64,000 nucleotides of DNA from Paenibacillus sp. YYML68. GTDB lineage: Bacteria > Bacillota > Bacilli > Paenibacillales > NBRC-103111. The position numbers were made by a program, and so were the translations under genes. The stretch lies in the NCBI RefSeq assembly GCF_027923405.1, contig NZ_BQYI01000001.1, positions 4,406,501 through 4,470,500 on the forward strand, in the 5' to 3' direction. The notes beneath the pieces were generated by a model. The model saw only the letters and a program-made list of their open reading frames with translations, was not told the DNA's origin and did not search any database. This document shows positions 18,909-27,403 of this stretch, piece by piece (the stretch's first letter is position 1; each line of letters starts with the position of its first letter).

Positions 18909-20450
18909 ATTGAATCCCTCCTGTCTATTACTGAGCACTTTGTTGACCAGCGCGCATGTAATGCTGAGCGTCTTCTCCCATTCCCATTTATCCATCGACA
19001 CAGGACTTGACGCACGGTGGTACGCGCTATTTACAATATCTGAAGGTATACTGCGACCATCGACGATGCAGGGTAGCATGCGCTCCATTAGACCCTTGAC
19101 GATCTTGTCGTTTGCTCTTGGACCGTATGCAGCGAATGCGATGTCCCTAGTTGCAGGTGCGCCGTAAAATTGAATAAACTGATTCTTATCATTCTTTCGA
19201 TACCGATGCAGCCACGCACAGGTGGAATGCCACTCCACTAGCCTGTCCAAGTAAAAATCAATATCCATATTGCGATAATGCAGGACGGCCATACGACCAG
19301 TAGTGGCTGAGTCGAGTATGAGCAGATTCACTCTCACCTTCTCATTAGATGGTGCAGAGAGACGATTCTTGTATCCAGCTAATGCCTTGGCCACTTCAGT
19401 AGCATATTCCTTGTTCGTAAACGAAACCTTCTCTTGTACAATAACGGCGCTCGGGTCTATGGAGTACATATCGTCACAGAATCCTGGAATGTCTGGATTC
19501 TCGTTAGCCCATACCATGAACACTCGATCATCATGAATGATTCCTTGTCGATTAATGAGCCACTTCAATGCATTATGGGCTTTCTGAGACACCTCATAGC
19601 TGATGCTTGCTGCTTCATGAGATAGATTGAATCGCCCCCGATACGTAAAGCCGCTCGTATCATTGGAAGAGATCAATTTCGCCTTGTCCCCTGAGTTTCT
19701 GATTTTGTTCGCATGCTTGTCCGTCGCAGGAAGCACTCTTCCTGACACATAGCAAAGCTTCTCTTCACCCAGCTGACCGTTGTAGAATCGGATGAAGGAA
19801 TCATACATCTCCTTATCCTTCCACACCTTTGTGAGTGTTTTATGGGGGGAATACACGTTAAACCGAACGAATGCGCTCGTAATCTCGCCATTGACTACAC
19901 TATAGATTGGCGGCTTTTTGCCGTGCAGACTCTCTGCTTGCTTATCCCAGGTGTCAATGAGTCGATTACTTGTGTCTGTGTACAGAATTCGATGACGAAC
20001 TAAATCTTCAATCAGACGCCGCTTAACCACATACGTGTAAATACTCTTTACTTTGGAGGTCGCATGCGGTGAGTTCGTCCATTCTTCCAGTTGCTTGATG
20101 TAATATGCGAAAGGCTCTTCTTTCTTAATCTCCCCGCCATAAGCTGCAAAGTCTCCTGCCACGAAGCTCAATTTATCATGCAGCGGATAGGGCATAGTCA
20201 CCGCCCCTTTACCTGAACGGCTTGAGGAATTCTCTGTACATGGGATCAGCGTAATGGCATCATTCTTGTCTATGACTGACGCCCAATGGAACTCTCCGTC
20301 TTCTGTGATGTGCACTTCGATATGCGCGCTTTGCGTAGTATGAGAGACGGGAAGCAACGTGAATTCTTGTTCGTTCCTCTTCTTCTCAATCTCACCAACA
20401 AGGTCCACGTTGGCTTCATACGTCTCATATAGATTCAATAGCCAGCTCAT
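18534..20450 (-). CDS. cas8c: Cascade large subunit Cas8c (Csd1)
   Basis: 638 aa, normal for Cas8c. The N-terminus [19 protein letters not shown] and the [37 protein letters not shown] region are typical of Csd1 proteins. Cas8c recognises the PAM and recruits Cas3. The C-terminal about 124 residues form a helical part that can also be made alone as Cas11c (see separate entry). The start overlaps the cas5c stop by 4 nt, so translation is coupled. Confidence 0.95.
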   Translation of the reverse strand: MSWLLNLYETYEANVDLVGEIEKKRNEQEFTLLPVSHTTQSAHIEVHITEDGEFHWASVIDKNDAITLIPCTENSSSRSGKGAVTMPYPLHDKLSFVAGDFAAYGGEIKKEEPFAYYIKQLEEWTNSPHATSKVKSIYTYVVKRRLIEDLVRHRILYTDTSNRLIDTWDKQAESLHGKKPPIYSVVNGEITSAFVRFNVYSPHKTLTKVWKDKEMYDSFIRFYNGQLGEEKLCYVSGRVLPATDKHANKIRNSGDKAKLISSNDTSGFTYRGRFNLSHEAASISYEVSQKAHNALKWLINRQGIIHDDRVFMVWANENPDIPGFCDDMYSIDPSAVIVQEKVSFTNKEYATEVAKALAGYKNRLSAPSNEKVRVNLLILDSATTGRMAVLHYRNMDIDFYLDRLVEWHSTCAWLHRYRKNDKNQFIQFYGAPATRDIAFAAYGPRANDKIVKGLMERMLPCIVDGRSIPSDIVNSAYHRASSPVSMDKWEWEKTLSITCALVNKVLSNRQEGFNVALDTKNNDRDYLFGRLLAVADVLERRALGDEERASNAIRYMNAFSRHPARTWKTIQDCLQPYQARLGTKATYLTKIIDEVASRIPIEQFNNKPLSGLYLLGYYSQRHELYPKKENTNSAEVNN

Positions 20451-21166
20451 GGATTCCCCCCCTCATCCAGTTGTGCGAATAGCTCCTCGGCAGATACGAC
20501 TGTGTTGTGGTCAAAATGCTTCGGCCTCATGTCCTTAATGGTGCGAACATTCGTGCACTGCTCAGGAGTGATGAACTTAATGATTCCATCCTTCATGACA
20601 GGATTCCACAAGCGTACTTCAAGCTGATTTCTACCCGTCTCATCCGGATAATTAAGACCATGGACCATAGTACCGAGATGAATATCGCCATAGCTATCGT
20701 AGAATCCGTCCCCTTCTCCAAAAACACAAGGCTCCACATACGCTTGGCATTCCCTCGTTCCGAGGAAGATGTCTCTTCGCCCTCCCGCCTGAAGTGCACG
20801 CTTGAATATGTTATGGTGCTTGTGCTCATTATGGTCATAAGCCAGGTCTGGACGATGCATGTTAAATTCAAAATGAGCTCGAACCTGATACAAAACGTCT
20901 CTCAGATACGTGTAATTAGCCAGAGAATTCCCTCCACCATATTCCAGCGGGCGAACTCCTTTGGACTCCATCCGAATCGGCTTCATGACGCGAATTTCGT
21001 CGACGACCATAATCAGAGTGGGCTTGAAGTAAATACTTTCCACGATCCCCTTCATAGCCTGATACGTAGGTGCTTGATAACTCAACTTCTCTCCGCCCAG
21101 CTTGGTTAGCGGATCTGTGAAGAGCGCATAATCACCATAAACGACAAACTCTATAGAATTTCGCAT
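20447..21166 (-). CDS. cas5c: crRNA-processing endonuclease Cas5c (Cas5d)
   Basis: 239 aa. In type I-C, which lacks Cas6, Cas5 cuts the pre-crRNA at the base of the repeat hairpin. The catalytic residues reported for the Bacillus halodurans enzyme (Tyr46, Lys116, His117) fall at the same numbers here: Tyr46 in VESIYFKP and Lys116-His117 in DHNEHKHHN. It also caps the 5' handle in Cascade. GGAGG lies 7 nt before the ATG. It is the first gene of the cas5-8-7-4-1-2 operon, whose promoter carries the target site described at 21222-21258. Confidence 0.96.
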   Translation of the reverse strand: MRNSIEFVVYGDYALFTDPLTKLGGEKLSYQAPTYQAMKGIVESIYFKPTLIMVVDEIRVMKPIRMESKGVRPLEYGGGNSLANYTYLRDVLYQVRAHFEFNMHRPDLAYDHNEHKHHNIFKRALQAGGRRDIFLGTRECQAYVEPCVFGEGDGFYDSYGDIHLGTMVHGLNYPDETGRNQLEVRLWNPVMKDGIIKFITPEQCTNVRTIKDMRPKHFDHNTVVSAEELFAQLDEGGNP

Positions 21167-21221
21167 GGATTCACCTCCAATTCCTGTTTATTACACTTCT
21201 TACAACCCAATAATATCCTAA

Positions 21222-21258
21222 AAGTAGACATCTGTAAATACATAATAAATTATATGAA
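21222..21258 (-). promoter_or_regulatory. Predicted Cascade target in the cas promoter (PAM plus protospacer)
   Basis: Read on the minus strand, TTC (21258-21256) is followed by ATATAATTTATTATGT (21255-21240). The 'spacer' of the crRNA-like RNA at 21320 reads ATATAGTTTATGATGT. Matches cover positions 1-5, 7-11 and 13-16; mismatches are at 6 and 12 only. Beyond position 16 the match drops to background (5 of 18). TTC is the type I-C PAM. Every sixth crRNA base is flipped out in Cascade, so mismatches at 6 and 12 cost nothing. The protospacer covers the TATAAT -10 box (21254-21249). Seed-only pairing predicts binding without Cas3 destruction. Confidence 0.8.
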
Positions 21259-21279
21259 AGATAAAATATTCTTTAACAA
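21249..21279 (-). promoter_or_regulatory. Promoter of the cas5-8-7-4-1-2 operon
   Basis: On the minus strand TTGTTA (21279-21274) and a consensus TATAAT (21254-21249) are separated by 19 bp; a GTTAAA alternative gives 17 bp. The -10 is perfect and the -35 weak. The start site would be near 21242, giving a leader of about 75 nt before cas5c. It overlaps the promoter of the divergent crRNA-like RNA. Confidence 0.6.
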
Positions 21280-21281
21280 TG

Positions 21282-21290
21282 TGTTATACT
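21282..21290 (+). promoter_or_regulatory. Extended -10 promoter of the crRNA-like RNA
   Basis: TGTTATACT: an extended -10 (TG, one base, TATACT) on the plus strand. Transcription 6-7 nt downstream would begin at about 21296-21297, exactly at the first bases of the shortened repeat. No good -35 is seen, which extended -10 promoters tolerate. Confidence 0.6.
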
Positions 21291-21295
21291 AAATT

Positions 21296-21368
21296 GTCGC
21301 CGTTGGCGTGGATTGAAATATATAGTTTATGATGTGGGAACCTATCCTCTCAGCGAGAAGATAGGTTC
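21296..21368 (+). ncRNA. CreR-like crRNA mimic with one degenerate repeat
   Basis: A 24-nt repeat derivative (21296-21319) keeps the outer parts of the array repeat, GTCGC and GCGTGGATTGAAAT, but has lost 9 nt inside. It still folds: CGCC (21298-21301) pairs with GGCG (21305-21308), followed by the exact 11-nt handle TGGATTGAAAT, so Cas5c should be able to process or bind it. The spacer-like part from 21320 targets the cas promoter (see 21222-21258). The RNA would end at a hairpin, GAACCTATC (21338-21346) with GATAGGTTC (21360-21368). No T-run follows, so the 3' end is uncertain, and the hairpin could instead serve the cas3 transcript on the other strand. Confidence 0.75.
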
Positions 21369-21377
21369 TAGCTATTG

Positions 21378-23807
21378 TTAGATTATTCCCGATACAGGAT
21401 TACTGTCATTGTCGAGATCGACTCCGTATTCTTGGTTGTAGGCCGTCTCCTTGAGCACACATACTTTGCCATCCAGCAGGTAGACCAGTCCATCATTTCT
21501 CTCCAGCCTCTCTTTCTCGTAAGGAGACAGATTAATCGAATACTGCTGAGCCTTGCGCAGCACCTTGGACAAGCTATCGATTGAATCACGTCCGTTCAGC
21601 TGTGCAATGATCTCTCGGCCTTCCTCACCATAAGGAACGATTACGGAGGTCGTATAGTCCTCGATCACTTGAAAATGCTCTGCAGCCATCCGATAGCTAT
21701 TTACTATAATCAGCGGCAGCTTCTCCCCTTTACTGTGCTCATAGGCTTGGTTATACGAGCTTTGTTTCCGATTGGACGTCAGCAAGTCGGTCATGTCCTT
21801 CTCCAATTTCGGAACATAATAATTTAAGCTGGAGCTGAACTCTTCATAGAACTCCATAAAATATTTGTTCATAGCCTGAACAGATAACAAATGACCTCCG
21901 TGCAGCTTCTGGTCTCTCCTGAGATCGAGGAGAATCTGCGTTGTCAATTTCTTACCAACCTGTATCTCTCGAAGTTGCTTCAGGTTCTCCTCCGAATGAT
22001 CGATGACATAGACCTGCTGAACGGCCTCCTTCCCATGACGATTACATCGGCCTGCAGCTTGTGCTATAGAGTCGAGTCCCGCCAAGGAGCGAATGACACA
22101 ATTAAAGCTAACATCGACACCCGCCTCAATCAGTTGAGTGCTCACACAAATTACTTTTTCTTTTCTCTCCAGACGTTCCTTGACTTGTCCTAAAATATAA
22201 TTCCGATGCGCCGCGCACATGGAAGTGCTTAAATGGTAGATCGGAATATCTCCCTCCTTCATAAGAAGGTACAGTCTTCGAACCACCGTCTTCGTGTTCA
22301 ATATGACCAGTATGCTCTGGACTTCTTCCAGCTTCTCAAAGACAAATTGAGCGAGCCTTTCACTGTCGATTGATCCATCCGTTGCTTGATCCACGATCTC
22401 CACACGTTTGAAGGCTTCAATAATGCGATCCAGATCTTGAATCATTTCGTGGTTGGCGTTCAGATCGAGCTTATGCTCGACATCATCTAATCTAGGTTGA
22501 GTTGCCGTACAAAGAATGAGAGTGGACCGACCGTAAACCTTCAAGAAATTCAGTGCCTGATTAAATAGCGATACACAAGGGACTGGAACCTTCTGCACCT
22601 CGTCAAAAATAATAACCGATTCACATAATCGATGAAGCCTTCGAATATTCCGACTCCCTTTAGCGAAAAACACATTCAAAAACTGCACCATCGTAGTAAA
22701 AACGATCGGACAGTCCCAGTTATCCTTCGCAAGCTTTAATTTGTGCTGCGTATTGATGATTCCATCCTGATGCTCATCATCATCGTTAACATCTTCGATG
22801 ACGTTCGAGTGGTGTTCTAAGATATGGACATCGTCATCTAAGATTTCTCGAACCTCTCTAGCATTCTGTTCAATAATCGTTGTGAATGGAACAATGTAAA
22901 ATATTTGCCTCTTGCCATACCGCTTAGCATGTTTAAGTGCGTATCTTAGGCTAGCAAACGTCTTCCCTCCGCCTGTGGGGATCGATAGCGTATATATTCC
23001 GGGTGATTCCTCCGCAAACTGATCGCACCGATTGGACATCTCTCTCCGAAGTTCATTAATTCGTTCGTTCGATGTTTGTTGAGAATTTAACTTATTGAGT
23101 TCGACCATCAGCTTCTCATAATACATCGTAAAAAGCTGTGTGCGGTCTTGTTCCGGTTCTCTGCTGGTATTGTCTTCAAATATTCTCGTATCGGTTCGGT
23201 CGGCATCAATTAACATGCTAAATACAAGCTTGGTTAGGAACATTAGCTTCTGTTCACCGCTTCCTGTAAACGGTGTTTTCAAAAAAGCATCCAGTTCTGC
23301 AATTGCACGGATAACGTATTGCTGAAAATCCGCCTCACTGATTACTTTATCGAAAAATAGCTCCTTCGATCGCTCATATTCGGGCAACTGATTCTGATCC
23401 TTGAGCACTCGCTTCAAGTAAGGTGACTCCTGCTCTTGATTCAAAAAATCATGAAGGTAGGAATGATGCGATAAGATCGCATTTCCTACAACTTCAGCCA
23501 AAATCCATTCGAGTCTGGAAGGTGCTCCTGTATGATACAGCTGATACAAGAGCTTACCACCAGCTGTCGAATGGTCGACACTTCCTCTTTTCGGCGGAGC
23601 ATCAGGGTTGTTCACGGCTTCAAGAATATATGCCCTGAATTCATTCGTGTATTTGCCCATGTCATGAAGCATACCCGCAAGACCAGCTATGTGCTTAATC
23701 CCCAGCTTGTCCCCATACGATTCCGCCAATTTCTTAACTCCGATTAAGTGCTCCTCTACGGTCTGAATCTTCTCGTCCCGTTCGCGTATGTGGGCTATGT
23801 ATTCCAT
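21378..23807 (-). CDS. cas3: CRISPR-associated nuclease/helicase Cas3
   Basis: 809 aa. An N-terminal HD nuclease has His20, HD (48-49), His79, HH (114-115) and DAD (201-203). An SF2 helicase follows with Walker A SIPTGGGKT (275-283), DEVQ (402-405) in place of DEAH, TATQ (434-437) and motif VI QAAGRCNRHG (583-592), then a C-terminal domain. All catalytic residues are intact, so interference should work. GGAGGGG lies upstream of the ATG. Unlike many type I-C loci, a 211-bp gap separates it from cas5c, and that gap holds the crRNA-like RNA and the operon's own promoter. cas3 is therefore probably expressed from a separate promoter (23841-23870). Confidence 0.97.
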   Translation of the reverse strand: MEYIAHIRERDEKIQTVEEHLIGVKKLAESYGDKLGIKHIAGLAGMLHDMGKYTNEFRAYILEAVNNPDAPPKRGSVDHSTAGGKLLYQLYHTGAPSRLEWILAEVVGNAILSHHSYLHDFLNQEQESPYLKRVLKDQNQLPEYERSKELFFDKVISEADFQQYVIRAIAELDAFLKTPFTGSGEQKLMFLTKLVFSMLIDADRTDTRIFEDNTSREPEQDRTQLFTMYYEKLMVELNKLNSQQTSNERINELRREMSNRCDQFAEESPGIYTLSIPTGGGKTFASLRYALKHAKRYGKRQIFYIVPFTTIIEQNAREVREILDDDVHILEHHSNVIEDVNDDDEHQDGIINTQHKLKLAKDNWDCPIVFTTMVQFLNVFFAKGSRNIRRLHRLCESVIIFDEVQKVPVPCVSLFNQALNFLKVYGRSTLILCTATQPRLDDVEHKLDLNANHEMIQDLDRIIEAFKRVEIVDQATDGSIDSERLAQFVFEKLEEVQSILVILNTKTVVRRLYLLMKEGDIPIYHLSTSMCAAHRNYILGQVKERLERKEKVICVSTQLIEAGVDVSFNCVIRSLAGLDSIAQAAGRCNRHGKEAVQQVYVIDHSEENLKQLREIQVGKKLTTQILLDLRRDQKLHGGHLLSVQAMNKYFMEFYEEFSSSLNYYVPKLEKDMTDLLTSNRKQSSYNQAYEHSKGEKLPLIIVNSYRMAAEHFQVIEDYTTSVIVPYGEEGREIIAQLNGRDSIDSLSKVLRKAQQYSINLSPYEKERLERNDGLVYLLDGKVCVLKETAYNQEYGVDLDNDSNPVSGII

Positions 23808-23840
23808 TTAACCCCTCCGAAACTGTTTAATTGATGATCT

Positions 23841-23881
23841 ATCATAATTATACAACATATATACTGACAACAGGTTGTCAG
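23841..23881 (-). promoter_or_regulatory. cas3 promoter with palindromic operator
   Basis: On the minus strand TTGTCA (23870-23865) and TATGAT (23846-23841) are 18 bp apart, ahead of cas3. A perfect palindrome CTGACAAC-AG-GTTGTCAG (23864-23881) covers the -35 box, the layout expected of a repressor operator. The region is also upstream of the divergent ATP-grasp gene. The binding protein is unknown. Confidence 0.55.
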
Positions 23882-23992
23882 GGAACGTGTGTTCCAACAT
23901 CTTAACTTTACAATTCATTTTCTTGAATCGTTGGAAGGATGAGGATATGATTTGAAGTGATCGCTGTTTAGTGTTTAGGGGGGGGAAGAAGG

Positions 23993-25180
23993 ATGAACTT
24001 TATTTTTTTCTCGCCGAATTTTCCAGGTTACTGCACATCATTTTGCTTTCACCTGAAAAGCTTCGGAGTCAATGTGCTTGGCATCGGGGATGCGGACTAC
24101 CACACGCTGAACGAGACGCTGAAGCAGTCGCTTACCGAATATATCAAGATCGATCGTCTGGACAATTACGACGAGGTATTACGCGCAACCGGTTATTACA
24201 CGCATAAATATGGGAAGATCGACCGGTTCGAGTCACTGAACGAGCACTGGTTAGAGCTTGAAGCTCAGATCCGAACCGACTTCAACATTTTCGGAACGAA
24301 GCTCGATTTCATCGCTAATCTGAAGCAGAAGTCGAAGATGGAGACCTTTTTCAAAAAAAGCGGCGTCGCGTCGATTCCTTCTATCACGAAGCTCACTCGA
24401 GCGAAGGCGAACAAATTTATCGACAAGGTCGGCTATCCCGTCGTCGTGAAGCCGAATCAAGGGGTAGGTGCTAGCCTGACCTATAAAATTACGGACACCT
24501 CGGAGCTCGAGCAGTTTCTGCAGACGAAGCCGGCCGACGTCGAGTTTATTATGCAGCCTTATATCGATGGCATCCTGCAGACGTATGACGGTCTTGTGAA
24601 TAGAGATGGTGAGATCGTATTTGCAGCTAGCCACGAATTCCCCTACAGCATCATGGACGCTGTCAATTCGGGCTATCACTTCAGCTATTACTGCTTAAAG
24701 GAAGTCAGCAAGGAGATCGAGGAGGCCGGGAGGCGCATTATTCGAACGTATGGAATTAAGGAGCGGTTCTTTCATCTCGAGTTCTTCCGATCGAAGGCCG
24801 ATGGTCAAATTATAGCGCTAGAGGTCAACATGAGGCCGCCAGGCACGTGGATGACCGATGCGATCAATTACAGCTACGATATGGACATATACCGGATCTG
24901 GGCGGATATGGTCGTTCATCATCAAGTCGAGGAGCCTCCGACCGGAACGTATTATACCGGATTCGCCAGCCGCAAGAATCACCTCGACTATGAGCATGAG
25001 CATGAAGAGATCATGCAGCGGTACCCGTATGAGATCGTCCATCATGACAGCATCACCGATGCACAGAGCCGTTCAAGAGGCAATTATGCGTACCAATTCC
25101 GTTCGACCGACTACGATGAAGTGAAACGAATTGCAGCCTACATCCAAGCGGTGAAAAACAAAGTCGAGGTGTTCTCATGA
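23993..25180 (+). CDS. ATP-grasp domain protein
   Basis: 395 aa. A preATP-grasp N-terminus (FIFFSPNFPGYCTSFCFHLKSFGVNVLGIGDADY) is followed by the ATP-grasp core: VGYPVVVKPNQGVGASLTYKI (about 145-165) and FHLEFFRSKADGQIIALEVNMRPPG (about 262-285). The family ligates a carboxylate to an amine or thiol with ATP. The substrate cannot be predicted. The start is preceded by a long G-run and AAGAAGG. Its stop overlaps the start of the esterase gene by 4 nt, so the two act together. It is divergent from cas3; a link with CRISPR function is not supported. Confidence 0.82.
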   Translation: MNFIFFSPNFPGYCTSFCFHLKSFGVNVLGIGDADYHTLNETLKQSLTEYIKIDRLDNYDEVLRATGYYTHKYGKIDRFESLNEHWLELEAQIRTDFNIFGTKLDFIANLKQKSKMETFFKKSGVASIPSITKLTRAKANKFIDKVGYPVVVKPNQGVGASLTYKITDTSELEQFLQTKPADVEFIMQPYIDGILQTYDGLVNRDGEIVFAASHEFPYSIMDAVNSGYHFSYYCLKEVSKEIEEAGRRIIRTYGIKERFFHLEFFRSKADGQIIALEVNMRPPGTWMTDAINYSYDMDIYRIWADMVVHHQVEEPPTGTYYTGFASRKNHLDYEHEHEEIMQRYPYEIVHHDSITDAQSRSRGNYAYQFRSTDYDEVKRIAAYIQAVKNKVEVFS

Positions 25181-25929
25181 ATGTGACCTATCATAACGTA
25201 TACAGCAGCAGCCTGAATCGGAACATGGAGTACAAAGTATACGGACATCAAGGCAAGCCCGTTCTCGTATTCCCGACCTCCTGCGGACGGTTCTATCAAT
25301 ACGAGGACTGCGGCATGATCGGCGAGCTCGCCCCCTACATCGAGCAAGGACGCCTTCAAGTGTGGACGTGTGACAGCATTGATGAGGAGACGTTCTATGC
25401 CGACGGCCGATCAGCTGACGAGCGGATGAAGCGCCACGACCAATACGATGCCTACATTAGCCGCGAGCTCATCCCTTCCATTCTTGAGCAGAGCAAGGCC
25501 AACAACGATGGACACGCACAGAAGCTGCTCGCGACAGGCTGCTCGCTGGGCGCTTATCATAGCGCTAATGTGTTTTTTCGCCACCCGCAATATTTCGATA
25601 GCTTAATCGCGTTAAGTGGCTTGTATTCGATGAATCGCTTCTTCGGTGAGCATATTCCGGCCTCCTCCTACTTCCACTCGCCGCTTCATTACTTGAGCAA
25701 TCTAGAGGACGAGGCCTACTTGACGCCATATCGCAACAGCCGCATCTTCGTCTGCACCGGACAAGGCGCGTATGAGGACTTAATGCGAACGGAGACGCAG
25801 AAGCTCAAGGAGGTGCTGCACAGCAAGCACGTTCCCGCTACGGTCGACTTCTGGGGCCACGATGTCAGTCATGACTGGCACTGGTGGCGGAAGCAGATTC
25901 GACATTACATGGACCAGCTTATGGGTTAA
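25177..25929 (+). CDS. Alpha/beta-hydrolase esterase-family protein
   Basis: 250 aa, no signal peptide. The nucleophile elbow GCSLGAYHS gives a catalytic Ser, and HDVSHDWHWWRKQ near the C-terminus supplies the likely catalytic His. The pattern is that of the putative esterase (esterase D/antigen 85-like) family. The start overlaps the ATP-grasp stop (ATGA type), so they form a two-gene operon. The hydrolase may act on the product of the ATP-grasp ligase or release a protecting group; this is inference. A hairpin follows. Confidence 0.82.
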   Translation: MNVTYHNVYSSSLNRNMEYKVYGHQGKPVLVFPTSCGRFYQYEDCGMIGELAPYIEQGRLQVWTCDSIDEETFYADGRSADERMKRHDQYDAYISRELIPSILEQSKANNDGHAQKLLATGCSLGAYHSANVFFRHPQYFDSLIALSGLYSMNRFFGEHIPASSYFHSPLHYLSNLEDEAYLTPYRNSRIFVCTGQGAYEDLMRTETQKLKEVLHSKHVPATVDFWGHDVSHDWHWWRKQIRHYMDQLMG

Positions 25930-25938
25930 AAAAGAACG

Positions 25939-25962
25939 AGAGCCGTCCGGTCCGACGGCTCT
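25939..25962 (+). terminator. Terminator of the ATP-grasp/esterase operon
   Basis: AGAGCCGTC (25939-25947) and GACGGCTCT (25954-25962) form a perfect 9-bp stem followed by TT. An A-run precedes it. It also lies towards the 3' end of the convergent oxidoreductase gene and may serve both. Confidence 0.65.
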
Positions 25963-26038
25963 TTGCGTATTGTTCAGGCGTGGGGTGAACACGTGCGTGG
26001 ATCGCATTAGGGACTTCAGCTGCGAGGAGAGGAGCCGC

Positions 26039-26641
26039 TTAGTCGAAGTCGTACCGCTGCTCCCGCCACGGATCTCCGTACATATGATACCCGTTGCGCT
26101 CCCAGAAGCCCGGCTTGTCGGTGGCCATGAACTCGATGCCGCGTAGCCACTTCGCACTCTTCCAGAAGTACAGATGCGGGACGACCATCCTCAGCGGGTA
26201 GCCGTGGTCGGGCGTCAATGGCTCGCCGTTATGCTTGATGCCGAAGAACGACGTCTCCATGAGGAAGTCCTCCAGCGGCAGGTTCGTCGACCAGCCATGC
26301 TCGGCATGCAGCATGACGTATTTCGCCTCCGGCTTCAGCTTCACACGTTCCATGACGGTCGATACGGCGATGCCCTCCCAGACGTTGTCCAGCTTCGACC
26401 AGGTCGTCACGCAATGGATGTCGTTCCTGAACTCACGCATCGGCAGCGCCATGAACTCCTCGTAGCGGAAGACGACGTCCTCCTCGACGAGCCCGAATAT
26501 ACGGAAGTCCCACTTGCTTAGGTCCCGATAGTGCGGCGTCTGACCGTAATGAAGCACCGGGAAGCCGTCCGTCAACGTCTGTCCGGGTGGAACGCGGTCC
26601 TCCTCCGGTCGAGGAGCGATAGAATGCTCGTTGCTGTTCAT
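26039..26641 (-). CDS. Molybdopterin-dependent sulfite-oxidase-like oxidoreductase
   Basis: 200 aa consisting of only the molybdopterin domain of the sulfite oxidase family. The molybdenum-ligating Cys is Cys77 in RNDIHCVTTWSKLDN. Cofactor-binding segments such as HGWSTNLPLEDF and PDHGYPLRMVVPHLYFWKSAKWLRGIEF are present. No Tat signal, haem domain or dimerisation domain is seen, so it is a cytoplasmic short form. The substrate is unknown. AGGAGGGG lies upstream of the ATG. It is a single-gene unit. Confidence 0.87.
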   Translation of the reverse strand: MNSNEHSIAPRPEEDRVPPGQTLTDGFPVLHYGQTPHYRDLSKWDFRIFGLVEEDVVFRYEEFMALPMREFRNDIHCVTTWSKLDNVWEGIAVSTVMERVKLKPEAKYVMLHAEHGWSTNLPLEDFLMETSFFGIKHNGEPLTPDHGYPLRMVVPHLYFWKSAKWLRGIEFMATDKPGFWERNGYHMYGDPWREQRYDFD

Positions 26642-26786
26642 AAAATCCCCTCCTTTTTGTTCATAAAAAGTTTACGCGCCTCGCGATCTACACAGCTTAC
26701 AAGCCTGCCCATGATGTGGTAATATTAAGGGTGGCGCAGCTTCATCCGCCTACTTCGGCTTATATGGGTGTGGAGGAATTATTCGA

Positions 26787-27356
26787 ATGTCCAAGTGGAA
26801 GATAGCCATGCTGATTGGCTCAACCTTACTATTTATTGCGTTCGTCGTCTTGGCGATCGCCTATGAATCGACTTATTATTTACACATTGCCAGCGCCTTG
26901 CCGATTCTCATCGTGCTCTGGCTGCCGGATACCGAGAAGCATCAATACATACGCGGCAAGCATAAGAAGAACGTTCGCCTTGTTGTTCACCATACGGGCG
27001 AGCATGGCAAGCTCACGATTACGTTCCCTGCCGGCTACGTCCAGTGGAAGAAGAGCAAGGTGCTGTATTTCCATCTCGACAGCTTGACGCGAGAGCAGAC
27101 TGCAGCGACAGCAGCTGGCGACTTCACGCCAGCTTCGCTGGCCGTCCTCCCCTACGATCTGACGGCGCATCCGCGCAAGTCAGGCTGGATCGGCATCAAT
27201 CTGGAGCATCTGGCCGACCGAACCGCCGGGATGTCCGTCACCACGAGCGAGATTACGCAGCTCGTCCTGCAGCTTCGCGACGTCGAGCAGCTGGCGATCC
27301 AGCACATGTCGAGCGCCGCTCCCGTCGTCCGCAAGGGCAACCAGATGCAGGCTTGA
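26787..27356 (+). CDS. Membrane-anchored protein of unknown function
   Basis: 189 aa. Two adjacent hydrophobic segments (about 6-25 and 30-46) are followed by a basic stretch (EKHQYIRGKHKKNVR) and a soluble C-terminal domain of mixed strands and helices. The positive residues after TM2 suggest the C-terminal domain is cytoplasmic. No known family was recognised. GGAGG lies 10 nt before the ATG. It is convergent with the aminopeptidase gene, with a shared terminator between them. Confidence 0.7.
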   Translation: MSKWKIAMLIGSTLLFIAFVVLAIAYESTYYLHIASALPILIVLWLPDTEKHQYIRGKHKKNVRLVVHHTGEHGKLTITFPAGYVQWKKSKVLYFHLDSLTREQTAATAAGDFTPASLAVLPYDLTAHPRKSGWIGINLEHLADRTAGMSVTTSEITQLVLQLRDVEQLAIQHMSSAAPVVRKGNQMQA

Positions 27357-27403
27357 CTGTCATACGGTTGGATCGGCTGAATGATTTGCATAGGTTGTAT
27401 GGC

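Noticed and set aside
21369..21377. A CreT-type toxin gene next to the crRNA-like RNA
   Set aside because: Only 9 bp remain between the RNA hairpin and the cas3 stop codon; there is no room and no small ORF, so the RNA looks like a regulator only and not part of a toxin-antitoxin pair.
23993..25929. ATP-grasp/esterase pair as CRISPR ancillary genes
   Set aside because: Neither family is known in type I-C function, the genes are divergent, and nothing in the sequence ties them to defence beyond position.
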